Below, one piece after another: positions 26,901 to 33,372 of a DNA stretch of 46,910 bases. Made by a program: the position numbers and the translations under genes. The notes under the pieces are model-generated. The model searched no databases. It was not told the DNA's origin and was given only the letters and a program-made list of their open reading frames with translations. This DNA comes from Actinomycetota bacterium (GTDB lineage: Bacteria; Actinomycetota; Acidimicrobiia; Acidimicrobiales; AC-9): contig VAWP01000024.1 in assembly GCA_005888295.1 (NCBI GenBank), forward strand, positions 1 to 46,910, in the 5' to 3' direction. Each line of letters opens with the position of its first letter. Position 1 is the stretch's first letter.

Positions 26901-27204
26901 CCTGCTGGGCCGGGAGAGCGGCGCCGTGCTGGAGGCCACCGGGCGGCTTCGCCTCGTGGTGCTCGACGACCAGGCCATGGCGGGGCTGGCGGCCACGATC
27001 CCCGCAGTAGGTGCTGCCCTGGCGGGTGCCCCGGCCGCCGCCGGCAGGACGGCCGCTCCACTCGGCGGCCGACGACTGTCGCGGGTCACGATCGGGCCCC
27101 GAGCCCGCCCGTCGGCGGTGGCGCCGGCGGAGGAGACGGTCGAGCCCCCCGGTGCCGACGAGGTCCGGCGCCTGACCGGCGCGCTCCCGGCGGCCCGCCT
27201 GTGA
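23980..27204 (+). CDS. FHA / degenerate peptidase-like / ABC exporter / cNMP-binding fusion protein
   Basis: 1074 aa in this frame. Domains: C-terminal part of an FHA domain (SRRHVRLAP, DLRSTNGTKVDGRRI, about 1-45); Pro-rich linker to about 85; a region to about 310 whose end (FVRYLIEREGTDVFVRFL) resembles the C-terminal part of peptidase-MA-like domains but has no HExxH; ABC membrane domain about 315-600; NBD with Walker A GPTGAGKSS (about 681), LSGGQ (about 785), ILLLDEATSALD and switch VTHRL; then a cyclic-nucleotide-binding-like domain about 887-1017. The likely true start is ATG 23916 (after GGAGGAGG), which encodes an FHA-like N-terminus in another frame; 15-20 residues plus the frame seem lost near 23970. 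One half-exporter per chain, so a dimer is expected. Confidence 0.85.
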   Translation: MSRRHVRLAPVGDGLAVSDLRSTNGTKVDGRRISETTTVHPGQVVTIGAVEIELKGRHVAAPEPTTTEPRPTRPPPPEPATVDAAAPGPTPSPVARPALDELASLVSDSAVVRFRPGSAGEQAAPAMASALRRARRRLAGFGAEPWGVLPQVCLVDPFPDPAKPGEVVTEGTVVDAGRGEIWMVVTPEAPPEPPERPLALFFGAALPAADDIGPYLEGYGLHVAGTPDPDPVLRQVELPALSAADGELATGMALSFVRYLIEREGTDVFVRFLSTAQAGRLDAAAQDAYGLGLAALEEAWRRKLAAGPPDVKTGAFLRLAVRYLRPHVRKEGEMFVYALLGLAFTVVFPFAFRRLLDGAIPSGKFSEVLLVLGALGAAFVVSLLANLRRAFLSAKVSSSVVRQIRTEMFQRLQSLSLGWFSRHQQGDVISRLFNDVALLEQGLSQTLREGAFQALSLLVSAIVLLILNPLLAVIVLLGAPLIAGVYRAMAKGAQRRSIAVQEQLGGVLTIASENYGAQGVVKAFALEAKEMARFGRSSNRLFDSEVRLQLFGGLFSLSVNMIVTFLRLVVLGFGAWLILHHHLTIGGLVAFVSLMGEVLSPVTELTNIGQQLQSATGALVRINEVLDETPEIVDNPDATQLAPMSREVRLNGVGFSYSPERRTLEGIDAAIPAGSRVAFVGPTGAGKSSVLALLTRFYDPTEGSVTIDDRDIRHVTLESLRGQIGVVFQDTFLFDNTVRENIAMGRPSASDAEVEAAARAAELHDFVTTLPRGYATLVGERGGRLSGGQRQRLAIARALLRDPAILLLDEATSALDPRTERLIADTLERVGQGRTTIAVTHRLTSIVDYDRIFVIVDGQLVEQGNHDELVAAGRVYATLWAEQTGGVVTAETPFDAVAALARIPIFAELGPAELGTVAGRLGAVDLAAGETMAEGGGRLAIVRRGHARLLVPDFAGRPTPAAELGPGDAFGVAALLGRESGAVLEATGRLRLVVLDDQAMAGLAATIPAVGAALAGAPAAAGRTAAPLGGRRLSRVTIGPRARPSAVAPAEETVEPPGADEVRRLTGALPAARL

Positions 27205-27779
27205 GCGGGCCCCGAGGCGCACACGGCCCCGCCAGCGCCGTGCTGCAGGCGATCGTCGACGCCGCCACCGGGGCCACGGCAGCCAGCGAGGGCTGGATCC
27301 TCGCGCCCCGAGGCGACCGGCTCCACGTGCTGGCCGCGGCGGGCGACCGGCCCGGGCAGCTCCTCGGCGCCACCGTGCCGTCGGGCGAAGGCACCGCCGG
27401 GTACGTCGTGGCGTCCGGCCAGCCCCTGGCCCTCGCGCCCCGCCCCGACGACGCGCGCGCCACCTCGGGCGTCGCCGGGATGCTCGGCCTGCGCCCGGCC
27501 AGCGTGCTCTGCGTTCCCTGCGCCGGAGACGACTCGGTCGCCGGGGCCCTGGAGGTCGTCGACAAGGCGGGCGGCGGGCGCTTCTCGCTCGACGACGTGG
27601 AGCTGGCCACACTGCTCGGCGGGATCGCGGGAACGGCACTGGTGGAGATCACGGGGAGCGCCAGCGCCGTGCCCACCCCGGCCGAGCTCGCCGGCGGCCT
27701 CGAGCGCCTCGCGGGTACCGAGCCGGCCCGCTACGTGGCACTCGCCGCCGCCGTCAGCGCCCTGCTCGATCGTGGCTGA
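27201..27779 (+). CDS. GAF-domain protein
   Basis: 192 aa; the GTG overlaps the ABC-fusion stop (GTGA). Residues about 12-155 read as a GAF domain: ASEGWILAPRGDRLHVLAAA, VPSGEGTAGYVVASGQPLAL, ASVLCVPCAGDDSVAGALEV and DDVELATLLGGIAGTALVEI. A short helical tail follows. There is no output domain, so it is probably a ligand or redox sensor acting on its operon partners, the exporter fusion and the subtilisin; the paired cysteines in LCVPCAG could be redox-active. Ligand unknown. Confidence 0.85.
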   Translation: MSGPRGAHGPASAVLQAIVDAATGATAASEGWILAPRGDRLHVLAAAGDRPGQLLGATVPSGEGTAGYVVASGQPLALAPRPDDARATSGVAGMLGLRPASVLCVPCAGDDSVAGALEVVDKAGGGRFSLDDVELATLLGGIAGTALVEITGSASAVPTPAELAGGLERLAGTEPARYVALAAAVSALLDRG

Positions 27780-28707
27780 CCGGCCGCCGCCGCGGCCGGC
27801 GTACGCCCGGGAGTCGGCAGCGGTGCGACTGTCCGATGTCGTCTCGCTGGCCGACCTCTCGCCCGAGTGGGCCTGGGGAGGATCGACCGGGCGGGGCGTG
27901 CGCGTGGGCGTCGTCGACAGCGGCATCGAGGCCGACCACCCCTCACTCGGGGGCTGCGTCGACGAGGCGCAGGGGCTGACGGTCACCCTTGACGAGGCGG
28001 GCCAGGCCGTCGATATGCCCGGCCCCCACGACGACTCGTTCGGGCACGGCACGGCGGTCGCCGGCATCATCCACAGCATCGCCCCCGAAGCCAGCGTCAC
28101 CAGCGTCAAGGTCCTGGGGCCGGGGCTGTCGGGAAAGGCGGCGGCGTTCCTGCGCGGGCTGGGCTGGGCCGTCGAGCAGGGGTTCGACGTCATCAACCTG
28201 TCGCTGGGCACCACCAAGCGCGACTGGGCGCTCCCGTTCTACGAGATCTGCGATCAGGCCTACTTCCGCGGCTCGCTGCTGGTGACGGCGGCCAACAACG
28301 TCATGCGCCCGAGCTTTCCGTCTCTCTACGCATCGGTGACGAGCGTGGCGTGCAACCTCGCGACCGACCCGTTCCGGTTCCAGTACAACCCCGAGCCACC
28401 GACCGAGTTCCTCGCCCGCGGCATCGACGTCGAAGTCCCGTGGGTGGGAGGAAGCTCCATCCGCGGCACGGGGAACTCCTACGCCGCTCCACACATCTCC
28501 GGGATCGCCGCCCTCATCCGCTCCAAGCACCCCGAGCTGCGGCCGTTCCAGGTCAAGACCGTGCTGTGGGCGGTGGCGGCCAACGTACGCGAGGCACCGC
28601 AGCCGGCGGGGCGCCTCAGCCGGTCCATGCGCATGCGGACCGCCTCCACCCGGGCCAGCGCCGCCCTGCGGGCGCCGGTGCGCCCCGACCCGCCGCCCGG
28701 CCCTTAG
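27772..28707 (+). CDS. Cytoplasmic S8 (subtilisin-like) serine protease
   Basis: 311 aa; GTG start overlapping the GAF stop by eight bases. Catalytic triad: Asp49 (VVDSGIEADHP), His92 (GHGTAVAG), Ser236 in GTGNSYAAPHISG, a variant of the usual GTSMAAPH; the oxyanion Asn is in TAANN. No signal peptide, propeptide or membrane helix, so it should act inside the cell. Being coupled to an exporter fusion it may trim a substrate before export, as S8 proteases do in some peptide-maturation systems (inference). The C-terminus overlaps the convergent marR gene by four bases. Confidence 0.92.
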   Translation: MADRPPPRPAYARESAAVRLSDVVSLADLSPEWAWGGSTGRGVRVGVVDSGIEADHPSLGGCVDEAQGLTVTLDEAGQAVDMPGPHDDSFGHGTAVAGIIHSIAPEASVTSVKVLGPGLSGKAAAFLRGLGWAVEQGFDVINLSLGTTKRDWALPFYEICDQAYFRGSLLVTAANNVMRPSFPSLYASVTSVACNLATDPFRFQYNPEPPTEFLARGIDVEVPWVGGSSIRGTGNSYAAPHISGIAALIRSKHPELRPFQVKTVLWAVAANVREAPQPAGRLSRSMRMRTASTRASAALRAPVRPDPPPGP

Positions 28708-29198
28708 CCGGTGCGGAGCACGTCGCCCGGCACCTCGCGCTGGCCGACGTCGAGGAGGAGCTCGCGCAGTGTCGACCGGCCCTTGGCACCGATGGGCGCC
28801 AGGATCTCGTCCTCCACCTCCTGGAGGACGGTCCGCAGGCGTGCCAACCGGCGCCGTCCCGCAGCCGTGAGGCTCACCATGTGGCGCCGGCGATCCTTGG
28901 GATCGCGGTGCCGCTCGACCAGCCCCTGCTCCTCGAGCTCGTCGAGCACTCCGACCAGCTGACCGCGGTCGAGCCCGAGTGCGTCGGCGATGGCAGCCTG
29001 GGTGTCCCTCGCGCCCTCGTCGAGGAGGGCCAGGATGCCCAGGTCGTACAGGTTCGCCCCGGCTCGCTCGAAGGCGTCACAGGCGGCGGCCTTGACGGCC
29101 GAGCCCAGGTAGCCGAGGAGGAACACCGGGCTGTCGAGCAGCTCCCGCGGCCGTCCTGCCAGCGACAGCCTCCCAGCACACGTGTCTTCTGTCACCAC
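28704..29198 (-). CDS. MarR-family transcriptional regulator
   Basis: 164 aa from a GTG six bases after a TACACT -10 box (29205-29210); a second GTG follows at once. Winged helix: ILALLDEGARDTQAAIADAL, GLDRGQLVGVLDELEEQGLV and RHRDPKDRRRHMVSLTAAG. Divergent from an EmrB/QacA-type exporter, the classic arrangement for a MarR repressor that also controls its neighbour. The intergenic palindromes are its likely operators; the inducer is unknown. Confidence 0.92.
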   Translation of the reverse strand: MVTEDTCAGRLSLAGRPRELLDSPVFLLGYLGSAVKAAACDAFERAGANLYDLGILALLDEGARDTQAAIADALGLDRGQLVGVLDELEEQGLVERHRDPKDRRRHMVSLTAAGRRRLARLRTVLQEVEDEILAPIGAKGRSTLRELLLDVGQREVPGDVLRTG

Positions 29199-29219
29199 GG
29201 AAATAGTGTAGCCGTCGGC

Positions 29220-29256
29220 ATCGTTGTCCCATACGATCGTAGGTAGACTCAACGAT
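29220..29256. promoter_or_regulatory. Nested operator palindromes between marR and the MFS exporter
   Basis: A perfect ATCGTTG / CAACGAT inverted repeat (29220-29226 and 29250-29256) encloses a perfect ten-base palindrome TACGATCGTA (29232-29241). A plus-strand -10-like TAGACT (29244-29249) lies between them, and the minus-strand marR -10 is ten bases to the left. This fits a MarR dimer site controlling both promoters. Confidence 0.65.
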
Positions 29257-29270
29257 AGGGGCTCACACAA

Positions 29271-30764
29271 ATGACCACCTCCCTCGCTGCGCCCAGTCCC
29301 ACCGCCCGATCCGACAGGGGTCGTTGGCTTGCCCTGGCCGTCATCGTCGCCGCCCAGTTCATGGTGGTGCTGGACGTGGCCATCGTGAACGTGGCCCTGC
29401 CGTCCATCAAGAACGACCTGCACTTCTCCCAGGAGAACCTGCAGTGGGTGATCACCGCGTACTCGATTCTCTTCGGCGGCGCCCTCCTGCTCGGGGGCCG
29501 CCTGGCCGATCTCTTCGGCCGCCGCCGACTGTTCGTGCTCGCCCTGGCCCTCTTCGCCGCCGCCTCGCTCCTTTCCGGGCTCGCCTGGTCGGAAGGCTCC
29601 CTGATCTTCTTCCGCGCCCTCCAGGGTCTCGGCGGCGCCCTCCTCGCGCCGGCAGCGCTGGCCCTCCTGATGACGACTTTCCCCGAGGGCCGGGAGCGCA
29701 ACCTGGCCCTGGGCGTGTACGGAGCGGCGGCCGGCAGCGGCGGCGCCGCGGGCGTCCTCCTCGGAGGCGTCCTGACGTCCTATCTCAGCTGGTCGTGGAT
29801 CTTCTTCATCAACGTGCCGGTTGGCCTGTTCCTCATCGCCGTCACCCCGCGGCTGCTCCGGGAGAGCCGAGCCCAGCTCGAGCACCGCACCTTCGACCTC
29901 GCCGGCGCCGTGTCCATCACGTCGGGCCTGATGCTGCTCGTCTACGCCATGACCCGGGCCACCCAGATCGGCTGGGGCTCGGTCAACACGATCGCCTTCC
30001 TGGCCGCGGCCGCCGCGCTCATCACTTCTTTCTTCGTCATCGAGAGCCGTTCGAAGGCGCCCCTGCTGCCCCTGCGCATCCTCCGGCTGCGGACCCTGGC
30101 CGGGTCGAACCTCACCAGCTTGATGATCGGCGCCTCGATCTTCTCCATGTTCTTCCTGCTCACCCTCTACATGCAGCAGGTCCTCCACTACTCGGCCATC
30201 AAGACCGGCATCGCCTACATCGCCCTGACGTTCTCGATCGTCGCCTTCTCTGGCGTCGCCCAGCAGCTGACGACCAGGTTCGGCGTGCGCCGGGTGCTCC
30301 CGGTCGGGATGCTCTTCTCCGCCGCCGCCCTCCTGCTCTTCACCCAGCTGCCGGTGCACGGGCAGTACTTCTGGGACATCTTCCCGGCGTTCGTGCTGAG
30401 CGGCATCGGCCTGGCGCTGGCGTTCGTGCCCGTCTCGATCGGCGGTCTGACGGGAGTCCGGGCGGGCGACGCCGGGATCGCGTCCGGTCTGATCAACACC
30501 AGCCAGCAGATCGGTGGGGCCGTCGGACTGGCCGCGGCGGCAACCATCTCGACCACGGTTACGAGCCACTACGTGGGCAGTCACGGCGCGGCCAGCCTCC
30601 AGAGTGGCGCCGCCCTCACCCACGGCTTCGAGATCGCCTTCTACGTCCTCGCCGGCCTGGCCCTCCTCGGCGCCGTCGCCGCTGCGGTGCTCGTCGAGCC
30701 GAAGCCGAAGACCGAGGAGGTCGAGACGGTGCACGTCGAGGCGCCGGTCCTCGAGCCCGCCTGA
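29271..30764 (+). CDS. MFS multidrug exporter, DHA2 (EmrB/QacA) family
   Basis: 497 aa, about 14 membrane helices. LDVAIVNVALPSIKNDLHFS and WVITAYSILFGGALLLGGRL, then DLFGRRRLF (motif A) and a GAAAGSGGAAGVLLGG segment (motif C) mark a drug:H+ antiporter of the DHA2 group. Divergent from marR, so probably induced by the compound it exports. It ends in a charged tail and is followed by a strong terminator. Substrate unknown. Confidence 0.94.
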   Translation: MTTSLAAPSPTARSDRGRWLALAVIVAAQFMVVLDVAIVNVALPSIKNDLHFSQENLQWVITAYSILFGGALLLGGRLADLFGRRRLFVLALALFAAASLLSGLAWSEGSLIFFRALQGLGGALLAPAALALLMTTFPEGRERNLALGVYGAAAGSGGAAGVLLGGVLTSYLSWSWIFFINVPVGLFLIAVTPRLLRESRAQLEHRTFDLAGAVSITSGLMLLVYAMTRATQIGWGSVNTIAFLAAAAALITSFFVIESRSKAPLLPLRILRLRTLAGSNLTSLMIGASIFSMFFLLTLYMQQVLHYSAIKTGIAYIALTFSIVAFSGVAQQLTTRFGVRRVLPVGMLFSAAALLLFTQLPVHGQYFWDIFPAFVLSGIGLALAFVPVSIGGLTGVRAGDAGIASGLINTSQQIGGAVGLAAAATISTTVTSHYVGSHGAASLQSGAALTHGFEIAFYVLAGLALLGAVAAAVLVEPKPKTEEVETVHVEAPVLEPA

Positions 30765-30784
30765 CACACGACGATCGAGCTCCT

Positions 30785-30819
30785 GCCGGCCCCGCCCTTC
30801 CCCCCCGGGCGGGGCCGGC
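30785..30819 (+). terminator. Strong hairpin terminator after the MFS gene
   Basis: A perfect 13-base stem (GCCGGCCCCGCCC with GGGCGGGGCCGGC) around a nine-base pyrimidine loop; no T-run. It separates the exporter from the next dehydrogenase, whose -10-like TACGCT (30823-30828) begins four bases later. Confidence 0.75.
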
Positions 30820-30838
30820 GGCTACGCTGCCGGATCTG

Positions 30839-31909
30839 ATGCGAGCAGCTGTGGCGAGGCGTGACCGGCTCGAGGTCGCCGAGCTCGACGATCCGCAGCC
30901 CGGCTCCGGCCACGTGCTGGTGAAGACGCTCGCCTGCGGCATCTGCGGCTCGGACCTGCACGCCGCCCAGGATCTTCGCCGCTTCATCGAGCTGACTGGC
31001 CGCGTGGGTGGGCCGGGAAGCCTCGATCCCGACCGCGACCTCGTGTTCGGGCACGAGTTCTGCGCCGAGATCGTCGACTTCGGGCCCAGCACCGAGCGAC
31101 GGCTGCCGATCGGAACGCAGGTGTGCTCGTTTCCGGCCATCGTCGGCCCGAGCGGACCTCAGCCGATCGGCTATTCGAACGAGTTTCCCGGTGGCCTGGC
31201 CGAGCTGATGACCCTCCAGGAGGCGCTGCTGCTCCCTGTCCCCGAGGGACTCTCGCCCGAGCAGGCGGCGCTGACCGAGCCGCTGGCTGTCGGCCGCCAC
31301 GCCGTCGCCCGGGCAGACCTCACCGGCGGCGAGGTCTGCCTCGTCATCGGGGCCGGACCGGTCGGTCTGGCCGTCGTCGCCGCGCTGCGCGAGCGCGGCG
31401 CCCGTCCGGTCATCGCCGCCGACTTCTCGCCCACACGCCGTCGCCTGGCCGAGGTCGCCGGTGCCGACGAGGTCATCGACCCGGCGGCACGCTCGCCCTA
31501 CGCGGGCTGGGGCGATCTCGGCATTCCGACCGGCGTGGGTGAGCGGACCCTGATGGACATGCTCGGAATGCCCGTTCGTGAGACGGTCATCTTCGAGGCG
31601 GTCGGAGCGCCGGGAGTGCTCCAGAGCATCGTGGACGGGGCCCCGCCGCGGGCGCGGGTCGTCGTGGTCGGGGTGTGCATGCAACCCGATGGCATCGAGC
31701 CCTTCCTCGCCGTCGCCAAGGAGCTCGACGTCCGCTTCGCCTTCGGCTACACCCCGGACGAGTTCGCCACGACGCTCGAGACCCTGGGCCGCCACGAGCT
31801 GCCGGCCGAGGCACTCATCACGCTGCGGGTGGGCCTCGACGGGGTGAGCGACGCCTTCGCCGCCCTCCGCGACCCGGTGGAGCACGGCAAGGTCCTGGTC
31901 ACGCACTGA
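30839..31909 (+). CDS. Zinc-binding MDR dehydrogenase (threonine/sorbitol dehydrogenase-like)
   Basis: 356 aa; ATG ten bases after TACGCT. ACGICGSDLHAA gives the catalytic zinc Cys, VFGHEFCAE the His/Glu pair, and VIGAGPVGLAVVAALRERGA the Rossmann fold. The four cysteines of a structural zinc are absent, unlike in the dehydrogenase at 899-1963. FEAVGAPGVLQSIVDGAP and FGYTPDEFATTL are typical of an actinobacterial MDR group often annotated only as zinc-binding dehydrogenase. Substrate unknown; no operon partner. Confidence 0.88.
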   Translation: MRAAVARRDRLEVAELDDPQPGSGHVLVKTLACGICGSDLHAAQDLRRFIELTGRVGGPGSLDPDRDLVFGHEFCAEIVDFGPSTERRLPIGTQVCSFPAIVGPSGPQPIGYSNEFPGGLAELMTLQEALLLPVPEGLSPEQAALTEPLAVGRHAVARADLTGGEVCLVIGAGPVGLAVVAALRERGARPVIAADFSPTRRRLAEVAGADEVIDPAARSPYAGWGDLGIPTGVGERTLMDMLGMPVRETVIFEAVGAPGVLQSIVDGAPPRARVVVVGVCMQPDGIEPFLAVAKELDVRFAFGYTPDEFATTLETLGRHELPAEALITLRVGLDGVSDAFAALRDPVEHGKVLVTH

Positions 31910-31930
31910 GCTGTCCGCGGCGGCGGCGTG

Positions 31931-31978
31931 TAGGGTCCGAACGAGTCCCTACCTGCAGGGCCGGCCTCTCGGGCCGGC
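31931..31978 (+). promoter_or_regulatory. Promoter and leader hairpin of the rhodanese operon
   Basis: TAGGGT (31931-31936) is a TANNNT -10 candidate within a GTAGGG / CCCTAC inverted repeat (31930-31952). A GCCGGC / GCCGGC hairpin with seven-base loop (31960-31978) follows, then GGAGGA eight bases before the ATG. The hairpin may be the terminator of the upstream gene or part of the leader. Confidence 0.4.
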
Positions 31979-31998
31979 TGTATCGGAGGATCGGTGCC

Positions 31999-32715
31999 AT
32001 GCCCGTCAAGGTGGACCGAGATCAGCTCCAGCGGCTCCTCGAACAGCGAGCCCAGCTGGTCGACGTGCTGCCCCGTGACGAGTACGAGGAAGAGCACCTT
32101 CCACGAGCGATCAATCTCCCGCTGCGCCGGGTGGAGACGGAGGCGACGACCGCGCTCGACCCGGGCAGCCCGATCGTCGTCTACTGCTGGGACTCGGCTT
32201 GAGACCTGTCGCCGCGGGCCGCGTGGCGGCTCGAGAGCCTCGGTTTCGGTGCCATCCACGACTACACCGCCGGGAAGCTGGACTGGCTGGCGGCCGGGTT
32301 GCCGACCGAGGGCACCAAGGCCAGCCGTCCACGCGCCGGGACCGTCGCCCGGACGGGCGTGCCGACCTGCCAGGTCGACGACAACCTGGGCGCGGTGAGC
32401 CAGCGGGTGCGAGAGGCGGGTTGGAACGCCTGCGTGGTCGTCAACCGCGAGCGGATCGTCATGGGCCTCCTGCGGGCCGAGCAGCTCGGTGGTGATCCCA
32501 CGCACTCGATCAGAGAGGCCATGCGTCCGGGCCCGAGCACGTTTCGTCCGCACGTGGCGATCACCGAGATGGCCGAGTACATGGGGGCGCACAAGCTGGA
32601 AAACTCTCCGGTGACCACGTCCGACGGCCGGCTCGTCGGTCTGCTCGTACGAGAGGATGCCGAGCGGGCCGCGCGCGAGCTCGAGTCGACGACGACGCAA
32701 CCTTCTTCGAAATGA
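31999..32715 (+). CDS. Rhodanese-CBS protein with in-frame UGA at a conserved Cys position
   Basis: 238 codons with one in-frame TGA (codon 68, 32200-32202). Residues 1-110 form a rhodanese domain: VDVLPRDEYEEEHLPRAINL and VVYCWDSA with catalytic Cys63; after the TGA the reading continues DLSPRAAWRLESLGF. Related actinobacterial proteins have Cys at the TGA codon. Two CBS motifs follow (about 115-235, ending SPVTTSDGRLVGLLVRED). Either TGC mutated to TGA, an error, or selenocysteine. A small hairpin with a GGC loop lies about 14 bases after the TGA, at the edge of bacterial SECIS geometry. GGAGGA precedes the ATG; the stop overlaps the next gene (ATGA). Confidence 0.75.
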
Positions 32716-32888
32716 CGCCCGCCGCGTCCGCATGCACCTCGTCCACTCTCGCCTGCCGTGACTGCGGCAGAATGATCGACCTCTGCGCCTTCTGCGAGCG
32801 CGTCGAATGCGCGGTGGCCAGCTGTCACGTCTGCCTCCGCCTGGCCCTGGGCGAGACGCTGGCCCATCCACACGCGCATGGGGGCTGA
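32712..32888 (+). CDS. Tiny Cys-rich zinc-ribbon-like protein
   Basis: 58 aa, ATG overlapping the rhodanese stop. Eight cysteines: 8, 15, 18, 25, 28, 33, 38 and 41, including CRDC, CAFC and CHVC pairs, then a His-rich tail (AHPHAHGG). This is enough for two zinc sites. No named family recognised. The four-base overlap upstream and the tight spacing to the nitroreductase-like gene (16 bases, AAAGGAG between) make it a member of the operon. Role unknown; metal or redox handling with the rhodanese is a guess. Confidence 0.75.
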   Translation: MTPAASACTSSTLACRDCGRMIDLCAFCERVECAVASCHVCLRLALGETLAHPHAHGG

Positions 32889-32904
32889 CGAAAGGAGCAC
32901 GGCC

Positions 32905-33372
32905 ATGTCCGACGCCCAGCCGCACTACCGGGAGCCGGGTTGGTTCACCCGCAACGTGTTCAATCGCGCTGTCCGCGGTCTGACCAGCGCCGGGATCAGC
33001 CTGCTGGGAAGCCGCGTCCTCGAGGTGCGGGGACGGAAGAGCGGCCAACCGCAACGGATCCCCGTCAACCTCCTGACCCTCGACGGCAGCGACTATCTCG
33101 TGTCCGCACGAGGCGAGGGGCAGTGGGTGCGCAACGTCCGGGCAGCTGACGGCGAGCTCGACCTGCTCGTCGGGCGGCGGCGCCAGCACTGGCGGGCGCA
33201 GGAGCTGTCCGACGACGACAAGGTCCCCATCCTGCGCGCCTACCTTCGGCGGTGGAAGTCCGAGGTGGGCGTGTTCTTCGAGGGCGTCGGCCCCGAGTCG
33301 AGCGACGAGGAGATCCGAGCCATCGCCCACAAGCATCCGGCCTTCGTCCTGACCGAGCGGCCCGAGCAGTGA
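32905..33372 (+). CDS. F420-type nitroreductase (DDN/DUF385 family)
   Basis: 155 aa after an AAAGGAG ribosome site. TSAGISLLGSRVLEVRGRKSGQPQRIPVN is the split-barrel opening of the deazaflavin-dependent nitroreductase family, and DYLVSARGEGQWVRNVRAAD continues it. Members use reduced F420 to reduce quinones or nitro compounds, often at the membrane. This implies the host makes F420, common in Actinobacteria. Third gene of the rhodanese operon; the stop overlaps the SppA start (GTGA). Physiological substrate unknown. Confidence 0.88.
   Translation: MSDAQPHYREPGWFTRNVFNRAVRGLTSAGISLLGSRVLEVRGRKSGQPQRIPVNLLTLDGSDYLVSARGEGQWVRNVRAADGELDLLVGRRRQHWRAQELSDDDKVPILRAYLRRWKSEVGVFFEGVGPESSDEEIRAIAHKHPAFVLTERPEQ

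Noticed and set aside
24876-27200. Plus-strand Arg/Pro/Gly-rich frame overlapping the ABC fusion
   Set aside because: Shadow of the exporter frame; only the part from 27201 on is a real gene (GAF).
27772-28707. Secreted subtilisin
   Set aside because: No signal peptide or propeptide is present at either possible start, so a cytoplasmic protease is preferred.
28704-30767. Long minus-strand open frame opposite the MFS gene
   Set aside because: Only the last 164 codons are MarR; the rest is antisense low-complexity Glu/Gly/Arg sequence opposite a well-supported exporter.
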